Virus record (IMG/VR): IMGVR_UViG_3300029953_000070
Location: 1 to 41,353 of that record
Length of the DNA: 41,353 nt
Direction: 5' to 3' (one strand)
DNA from: a virus
Numbering within the stretch: position 1 is the first letter of the stretch; the number at the start of each line of letters is the position of its first letter. This document shows, one piece after another, positions 37,702 to 41,353 of the stretch. The notes under the pieces were generated by a model, which was not told where the DNA came from, made no database searches, and saw only the letters and a list, made by a program, of their open reading frames with translations. The position numbers and the translations under genes were made by a program.

Positions 37702-37955
37702 GCGTGCTTCTGGTCTAACCAGCCGGACGGGAGCTTGAGCGCAAGCTCGATCCCCCGCGCTAGCTTTTCCCCGACGTCGCGCCTAGGATTGGGTCCGCAA
37801 ATGTGGCACAAGAACGATTCGGTATGCCCAGTCTGTCGGGAGAACTCCAGCCATGATCCGGCCTTATCCTTCAGAATCCTTAAGTTTGCCACGCGCAGTT
37901 TGCGCAAGTTCTCAATCTGCCGGTACTGGGCTTTGCGATCCCGTTGCGTGAGCAT
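37698..37955 (-). CDS. Small XRE/CI-type helix-turn-helix repressor
   Basis: The 85-residue protein from the ATG at 37953-37955 is a stand-alone DNA-binding domain of the CI/Cro type: RVANLRILKDKAGSWLEFSR (first helices), FSRQTGHTESFLCHICG (HTH), then RDVGEKLARGIELALKLPSG with the typical GEKLARKIE...LGLP.GWLD ending. I prefer this ATG because AAGGA lies about 7 nt upstream. GTG at 37992-37994 is another possible start. No C-terminal peptidase domain is present, so it is not LexA-like inducible. It faces the replication genes across the palindrome at 37991-38021 and is the best candidate for its regulator. Confidence 0.83.
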   Translation of the reverse strand: MLTQRDRKAQYRQIENLRKLRVANLRILKDKAGSWLEFSRQTGHTESFLCHICGPNPRRDVGEKLARGIELALKLPSGWLDQKHA

Positions 37956-37977
37956 GAGCATTTCCTTGAAATTGTAG

Positions 37978-37983
37978 TTGACA
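37978..37983 (+). promoter_or_regulatory. Consensus -35 (TTGACA) before the 38 kb + strand genes
   Basis: TTGACA is perfect, but the expected -10 position (around 38001) falls inside the operator palindrome and has only weak AT content (AATGCT). If used, the promoter would be strongly controlled by the palindrome. The assignment is tentative. Confidence 0.45.
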
Positions 37984-37990
37984 CGTCTGA

Positions 37991-38021
37991 ACACTTGAGC
38001 AATGCTCCGACGCTCAAGTGT
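37991..38021. promoter_or_regulatory. Operator palindrome between repressor and replication genes
   Basis: ACACTTGAGC (37991-38000) and GCTCAAGTGT (38012-38021) form a perfect 10-bp inverted repeat around 11 nt. It lies between the divergent repressor and + strand genes. An internal GAGC-AAT-GCTC hairpin overlaps it. The TTGAGC half-site also occurs in the palindrome at the 33 kb promoter. This is the likely binding site of the repressor at 37698. Confidence 0.75.
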
Positions 38022-38047
38022 GCCCCCAAACCTAAAGGATATGCAAC

Positions 38048-38458
38048 ATGACGTTGGATGAAGCTGTCAACCGGTTGTGCGACTCGCTGGATAAGTTCTC
38101 CGCCGCGCTTACCGTCGCCGCGCAAGTCAAAACCGTCGCACCCGCCGGCACACCGGCCGAGGCGCCGTTGGCGGAGCAAGCCCGCAAGGCGCCGGTACGG
38201 GCCGCGGCCCCGCGCTCGATCCCGGCGAAACCTGCCGAACCCCCTCCCGCCACGACTCCGGCAGAGGACGGCATCGCGTATGAAACGTTGCGCGCGGCTG
38301 TGCTCAAGCTCGCCGCGGCGCAAGGGACCAAGGCGGCCGTGGCCGCGATCCAAGCGGTCGGGGGCCCGAAGGTCAAGAGCGCCACCGAGCTGCCGCGGGA
38401 ACAGTGGCAGGAGGCGTATGACCATATCCAGGGGCTGCTGGCGCCTGGTGTGGCGTGA
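38048..38458 (+). CDS. Hypothetical protein with Ala/Pro-rich linker
   Basis: The 136-residue protein has a short helical start (LDEAVNRLCDSLDKFSAALT), a disordered Ala/Pro-rich linker (about 33-75), and a helical C-terminal domain (YETLRAAVLKLAAAQGTKAA, KSATELPREQWQEAYDHIQG). The C-terminal pattern (AAxQGTKAAVAAIQ...G..K.S..LP...W..AY..I) resembles a domain on phage recombination or ssDNA-associated proteins, but I cannot assign a function. It is the first gene after the operator, so its expression is likely to be controlled first. Confidence 0.7.
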   Translation: MTLDEAVNRLCDSLDKFSAALTVAAQVKTVAPAGTPAEAPLAEQARKAPVRAAAPRSIPAKPAEPPPATTPAEDGIAYETLRAAVLKLAAAQGTKAAVAAIQAVGGPKVKSATELPREQWQEAYDHIQGLLAPGVA

Positions 38459-38489
38459 CCCCACGCCGCTGCGGACCGGGGAGTAGAGC

Positions 38490-38540
38490 ATGGTGATTGA
38501 GAATTGCCCTAATTGCGGCGGCACGCGGGAAGGCGCATGA
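38490..38540 (+). CDS. 16-residue micro-peptide with CPNCGG motif
   Basis: ATG at 38490 opens a frame coding MVIENCPNCGGTREGA, ending in a TGA whose first two bases overlap the next ATG (ATGA). A GGGGAG element lies 7 nt upstream. The sequence resembles the CPxCGG knuckle of Lar-type zinc proteins, cut off after the first Cys pair. It could be a real leader peptide that couples translation to the DUF2800 gene, or the remnant of a longer zinc protein. Confidence 0.6.
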   Translation: MVIENCPNCGGTREGA

Positions 38541-39751
38541 GTGAAGGCCACGCATTCTGTTCACCGTCCGATTGGGAAGGGTGGAGCAATTGTCCCGGCA
38601 AGCCGGCCCTCGAGGAGTTCGAGCCCGATTCACAGTCCGAGGCCGCGGCCGAAGGCACCCGCCGGCATGAGCTGGCCGCCCGGTTGTTACTCAAGCTCCC
38701 TGTGGATGAGCCCATCCCCGCGGAGGTGACGGCCTACGTGGCGGCTGTGAGCGAACGGATGGAGGTCTATCGCCAGGCTGGTGCGCGCGAGGTGCACATG
38801 GCGGTGGAGCAAAAGCTGCCGCTCGAGGCCATCACCGGCGAGCGGGATGCCACGGGCACGGCCGATTGTGTCATCATCGCGGTGTTTGCCGATTACACGG
38901 ATATGGACGTCATTGATGCCAAATTCGGCTATCGGCCGGTCGAGACCTACGGCAACGGGCAACTTCGCATCTACGGCCTGGCCGCCATGGTCAAGCACCA
39001 GCTCCTGCATACCTTCCGGCAAGTGAACCTGTGCATTTTCCAGCCGCAGGTATCCGGGGAACTACAGGTGTGGCCGCAAACGGCGGATGAACTCTACGCC
39101 TTCGCCCCGACGGTGCGCACCGCCGCGGAGCTGTCACTATCTCTGAGGGAAAGCGTGGAGGCCTTGTCCCATTTGAAGGCGGGCGACAAGCAATGTACGT
39201 TTTGCAAGGTCAAGTACCGGTGTCCGGAATTTGGCAAATTCGTGACCCGCACGGTGTTCGGCGATTTTGTGGATGAACGGGAACCGGTGCTCACTCCGGA
39301 GCCAATCGAGCCGGAAGGTTTGGACGGTGGGCCGGAGTTGGCGGAGCTGTTGAGCTTACGCCTTTCGCGCGTCACCATGATCGAAAAATGGTGTCTCGCA
39401 GTACGCGCGGCGGTGGAGGCCAAACTCGTGGCCGGCGAACCAATCCCGGGGTACAAGCTCGTGATGGGACGCGAAGGACCTCGTGAGTGGTCGGACGCCC
39501 AAGCTGCCGAAAACCTCCTACTCGCGGACCACCAGAATCCTGACAAGGTGTATCACCCGCGTGAGTTGAAATCTCCCCCGCAGATCGAATCCGCCGTGGG
39601 CAAAAAGGCTCCCGTGTGGAAAGCGCTGCAAAACCACATCAAACGCTCTGAGGGCAAGCCCAGTGTGGCCCCGGCGGATGATCCCCGTCCTCCGTTCGTG
39701 CCTAAGACTGCGGAGGATTTTGACTCTTACGATGGAGTAGATATCGCATGA
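38537..39751 (+). CDS. DUF2800 / RecB-like PD-(D/E)XK nuclease
   Basis: This 404-residue protein from ATG 38537 matches DUF2800-type phage nucleases. The N-terminal WSNCPGKPALEEFEPDSQSE and AAAEGTRRHELAARLL are typical of the family. The nuclease core is ITGERDATGTADCVII (active-site D) followed by MDVIDAKFGYRPVE (D-x-K), then NGQLRIYGLAAM. Cysteines in KQCTFCKVKYRCPEF may form an iron-sulphur cluster with the early Cys. RecB-type exonucleases in phages usually work with an ssDNA-binding or annealing partner, and the gene for the DUF2815 protein is nearby. The start overlaps the micro-peptide stop by 4 nt. Confidence 0.88.
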   Translation: MSEGHAFCSPSDWEGWSNCPGKPALEEFEPDSQSEAAAEGTRRHELAARLLLKLPVDEPIPAEVTAYVAAVSERMEVYRQAGAREVHMAVEQKLPLEAITGERDATGTADCVIIAVFADYTDMDVIDAKFGYRPVETYGNGQLRIYGLAAMVKHQLLHTFRQVNLCIFQPQVSGELQVWPQTADELYAFAPTVRTAAELSLSLRESVEALSHLKAGDKQCTFCKVKYRCPEFGKFVTRTVFGDFVDEREPVLTPEPIEPEGLDGGPELAELLSLRLSRVTMIEKWCLAVRAAVEAKLVAGEPIPGYKLVMGREGPREWSDAQAAENLLLADHQNPDKVYHPRELKSPPQIESAVGKKAPVWKALQNHIKRSEGKPSVAPADDPRPPFVPKTAEDFDSYDGVDIA

Positions 39752-40068
39752 ACCAGACAACCGATGCCAAGGCCTTGCGTGATTTGGTGGACAAACAAAC
39801 ACCCGCCGAGGTGGCGCGCGATTTTGAACCGGAGCCGAAGGCTGAGAATCACTGGACCGGGAACGGTGACGCTTCGATGCCCGGCTTTGTGCCCACTAAC
39901 CCCCGGGTGCTGAATGACACCGAGCGGGGGTTGGTGGCGGAGCTCGAGCTCCGGTATCAAGACCTCTACGCGCATCTTCTAACCTTGGGGCACAGCCGGG
40001 AATTGGCCCTGGCGCGCACCAAGACCGAAGAAGCCTATATGTGGGCCGTCAGGCACATCACGGGGTAA
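39748..40068 (+). CDS. Acb2/Tad1-like small helical protein (anti-CBASS candidate)
   Basis: The 106-residue protein has a disordered first half (about 1-60) and two helices at the end, TERGLVAELELRYQDLYAHL and SRELALARTKTEEAYMWAVR, ending HITG. The terminal pattern (A.TK.EEA.MWAV..IT) fits the small helical domain of the Acb2 family (DUF7681), whose members bind cyclic oligonucleotides and thereby block CBASS or Thoeris signalling. The assignment is by motif memory only. The gene overlaps the DUF2800 gene by 4 nt and precedes the SSB gene. Confidence 0.65.
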   Translation: MNQTTDAKALRDLVDKQTPAEVARDFEPEPKAENHWTGNGDASMPGFVPTNPRVLNDTERGLVAELELRYQDLYAHLLTLGHSRELALARTKTEEAYMWAVRHITG

Positions 40069-40271
40069 CCGAATCTCCCGAGCCGAGGGGTTAGCTAAGT
40101 ATCGGCCCGCCGTGATGGTGGCGTTAAATAAGGGATTCACCCCCCATCTGGAGCGTAGGCCATCGGCTCCATAACAGCGATGCCACGGGGAACTTGCCAC
40201 ACGGTGCTCTATGGCAAGCGGTTTCCAGGGTCCGTAGAAAACCCTGGAGCTTTTACTACAAGGGATTAATC
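40069..40271 (+). other. Structured 5' leader of the SSB gene
   Basis: This 203-nt non-coding region has three inverted repeats in the + sense. They are TGGAGC-GCTCCA (40149-40171), CTTGCCA-TGGCAAG (40193-40218) and CCAGGGT-ACCCTGG (40225-40247). The last is followed by AGCTTTT and then the ribosome binding region and ATG at 40272. A cascade of hairpins ending in a terminator-like one is unusual in this compact genome, where genes generally overlap. It may be an attenuator or regulatory leader. Confidence 0.65.
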
Positions 40272-40829
40272 ATGGCCATCTTGAAATTGCGCAATCTGCG
40301 ACTCTCGTTCCCTAAGATCTGGGAGCTCGATACCACGTTCGACCACCCGGCCTATTCGGCCAATTTTTTGGTCGCTGCGGACGATCCGCAATTGGACACC
40401 ATCAACGATGCGATCGAAGCGGTGGCAAAAGAACAGTGGAAAGACAAGTACAAAACGATTCTCGCGCAATTGCGCGCGCAGGACCGGGTGTGCCTGCACG
40501 ACGGGGACGCCAAGGCTCAGTACGATGGGTATCCGGGCAATTGGTATATCTCGAGCCGCAACAAGTCCCGCCCGCTCATTCTCGATCGGGATAAGTCCCC
40601 GTTGACCGAAAAAGACGGCCGGCCGTATGGCGGGTGCTACGTCAATGTTTCGCTCGATATCTGGGTGCAGGATCCCAAAGGCGAGAAAGCGAAGAACGGC
40701 AAGCGCATCAATGCCACCCTGCGCGGGATTCAGTTCATGGCCGATGGTGATGCCTTCGCGGGTGGGGCACCGGCGGATCCAGAGGAGTTCGATGATCTGG
40801 GGGTGGGTGACGCGTCATCCATTGCCTGA
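40272..40829 (+). CDS. DUF2815-type ssDNA-binding protein
   Basis: The 185-residue protein fits the phage DUF2815 family of OB-fold ssDNA-binding proteins (T7 gp2.5-like in role). It starts MAILKLRNLRLSFPKIWELD, contains the YDGYPGNWYISSRNKSRPLI segment followed by YGGCYVNVSLDIWVQD, and ends in an acidic tail (EEFDDLG). The acidic C-terminus is typical for recruiting replication partners. ATG at 40272 is chosen because the frame upstream crosses the structured leader. It would coat ssDNA for the split polymerase and the DUF2800 nuclease. Confidence 0.88.
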   Translation: MAILKLRNLRLSFPKIWELDTTFDHPAYSANFLVAADDPQLDTINDAIEAVAKEQWKDKYKTILAQLRAQDRVCLHDGDAKAQYDGYPGNWYISSRNKSRPLILDRDKSPLTEKDGRPYGGCYVNVSLDIWVQDPKGEKAKNGKRINATLRGIQFMADGDAFAGGAPADPEEFDDLGVGDASSIA

Positions 40830-41047
40830 TGATCGTTTATGTACTGGTTATCTATTGCACGCTGGGGTGTGGAAAGACACCGCTCCCGCCATCGGCGATG
40901 GTGTTCGATTCGCAACCCGCGTGCGACGAATCCTTGGCATACATGGAGGCCCTGCGTCTGGAAACAATCGCGCCGGATAAGAAGTTTAATTTTGAAATGC
41001 GCTGCATACCCGCGGTGGATTTTATTGCCGGCGAGCTGACGCATTGA
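40829..41047 (+). CDS. Small protein with hydrophobic N-terminus
   Basis: This 72-residue product starts MIVYVLVIYCTLGCGKTPLP with a hydrophobic segment ending in a Cys, which could be a short membrane anchor or lipobox-like signal. The rest contains two more Cys residues. The ATG overlaps the SSB stop by 1 nt (TGATG) and its own stop overlaps the TTG start of the DNA polymerase, so it is in the replication unit. No family recognised. Confidence 0.68.
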   Translation: MIVYVLVIYCTLGCGKTPLPPSAMVFDSQPACDESLAYMEALRLETIAPDKKFNFEMRCIPAVDFIAGELTH

Positions 41048-41353
41048 TTCTCTACCTCGATCTGGAAACGCGCAGCGCCACTCTGTCCCTGCCTCAAGTT
41101 GGGGTCTACCGGTACGTGGAGGAGTGCGAGATTACGCTTTGCGGGTGGACCATCGATGACGATGAGGGGGTGGGGGTGAGCTCGTGGGATGACGGCATGG
41201 TGACCACCCTCAATTATTGGATCGATCGGGTGGACCGGGTGGTGGCGCACAATGCGGAGTTTGACTTCACCGTGCTCGAATCAAAAGGCGTGAGCATTCC
41301 GATGGGCAAACGGTACTGCACCATGGCCCAGGCCCGCCGGCACGGCCTGCCTG
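41044..41353 (+). CDS. Family A DNA polymerase, N-terminal part, first piece (continues at 1)
   Basis: The frame begins at TTG 41044-41046, overlapping the previous stop, and runs to the window edge. LYLDLETRS at residues 3-11 is Exo I (D-x-E) of the 3'-5' exonuclease. The last 127 nt duplicate 1-127, and the polypeptide continues from position 1 to the stop at 882. The start codon is the only one upstream of Exo I that keeps the frame. The resulting protein begins immediately before the exonuclease motif, as in related phage polymerases. Confidence 0.88.
   Translation, partial: MILYLDLETRSATLSLPQVGVYRYVEECEITLCGWTIDDDEGVGVSSWDDGMVTTLNYWIDRVDRVVAHNAEFDFTVLESKGVSIPMGKRYCTMAQARRHGLP
41227..41353. 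repeat. Assembly overlap: circular junction copy 2
   Basis: These 127 bases are identical to positions 1-127. They represent the same place on the circle, not a second copy. The polymerase frame continues through the join without interruption. Confidence 0.93.

Noticed and set aside
40084-40112. Shared 13-mer CTAAGTATCGGCC between 40095 and the 32.9 kb gene
   Set aside because: A 13-base match is expected several times by chance in 41 kb, and one copy is inside the NlpC/P60-like coding sequence.
1-41353. tRNA genes, integrase or RNA polymerase
   Set aside because: I looked for cloverleaf-like structures and typical motifs while reading both strands and did not recognise any; a dedicated tRNA and profile search would be needed to exclude them.

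Overview
The window is the complete genome of a tailed phage, probably a short-tailed one (podovirus-like), assembled as a circle. Its last 127 bases (41227-41353) repeat its first 127 (1-127) exactly, so the unique circle is 41226 bp and the DNA polymerase gene runs across the join. An exact overlap of 127 nt is more typical of an assembler k-mer than of a real terminal repeat. It implies circularly permuted or otherwise end-free DNA, not defined ends. GC is high, start codons have AGGAG-type Shine-Dalgarno sites, and genes are tightly packed with many ATGA or TGATG overlaps. This suggests a Gram-negative, probably proteobacterial, host, which the sequence does not name.

Layout. (1) Replication genes lie on the + strand from about 38.0 kb through the circle join to 4.0 kb. 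They encode a small Ala/Pro-rich protein, a 16-residue CPNCGG micro-peptide, a DUF2800/RecB-like nuclease, a small Acb2-like protein, a DUF2815 ssDNA-binding protein, a family A DNA polymerase split in two by an in-frame TGA, a VRR-NUC nuclease, an SNF2-type helicase and an HNH endonuclease. (2) One long - strand block runs from about 31.9 kb down to 3.9 kb. In transcription order it holds early-looking small genes (KTSC, Lar-like), the large terminase, portal, two tiny basic proteins, scaffold, major capsid protein, connector and tail proteins, three internal virion (ejection) proteins, an S74-type tail fibre, a lysozyme-like enzyme, a tail spike, a PASTA-repeat protein and small membrane proteins that are holin candidates. 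(3) An intergenic region (31.9-32.5 kb) contains tandem duplications and two perfect 14-bp parS-like palindromes. Beside it is a - strand gene for a circularly permuted NlpC/P60-like (YiiX-type) enzyme. (4) A + strand accessory cassette (33.07-35.32 kb) has its own sigma70-type promoter, operator-like palindrome and terminator. It encodes a DUF932 protein, a protein with ten 11-residue repeats, and two small proteins, one a possible zinc-binding protein. (5) A - strand primase-polymerase/VirE-type helicase and a small XRE/CI-type repressor (35.5-37.96 kb) lie divergent to the replication genes, across a 31-bp operator-like palindrome.

How it works together. The repressor probably controls the divergent region at 38.0 kb and perhaps the promoter at 33.07 kb, which carries a related TTGAGCAA sequence. 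The primase-helicase, polymerase, SSB-like protein, SNF2 helicase and nucleases form a largely self-contained replication set. The phage carries no RNA polymerase gene, so it should rely on host transcription. No integrase or ParA/ParB gene was recognised, although parS-like sites are present.

The observations most worth following up are the split DNA polymerase whose stop codon is built into the Shine-Dalgarno site of the second half, the parS-like palindromes inside a 130-bp tandem duplication, the Acb2-like (anti-CBASS candidate) protein, the 33-bp repeat gene, the tail fibre with both a signal peptide and a C-terminal membrane segment, and several micro-genes of 11 to 53 codons.
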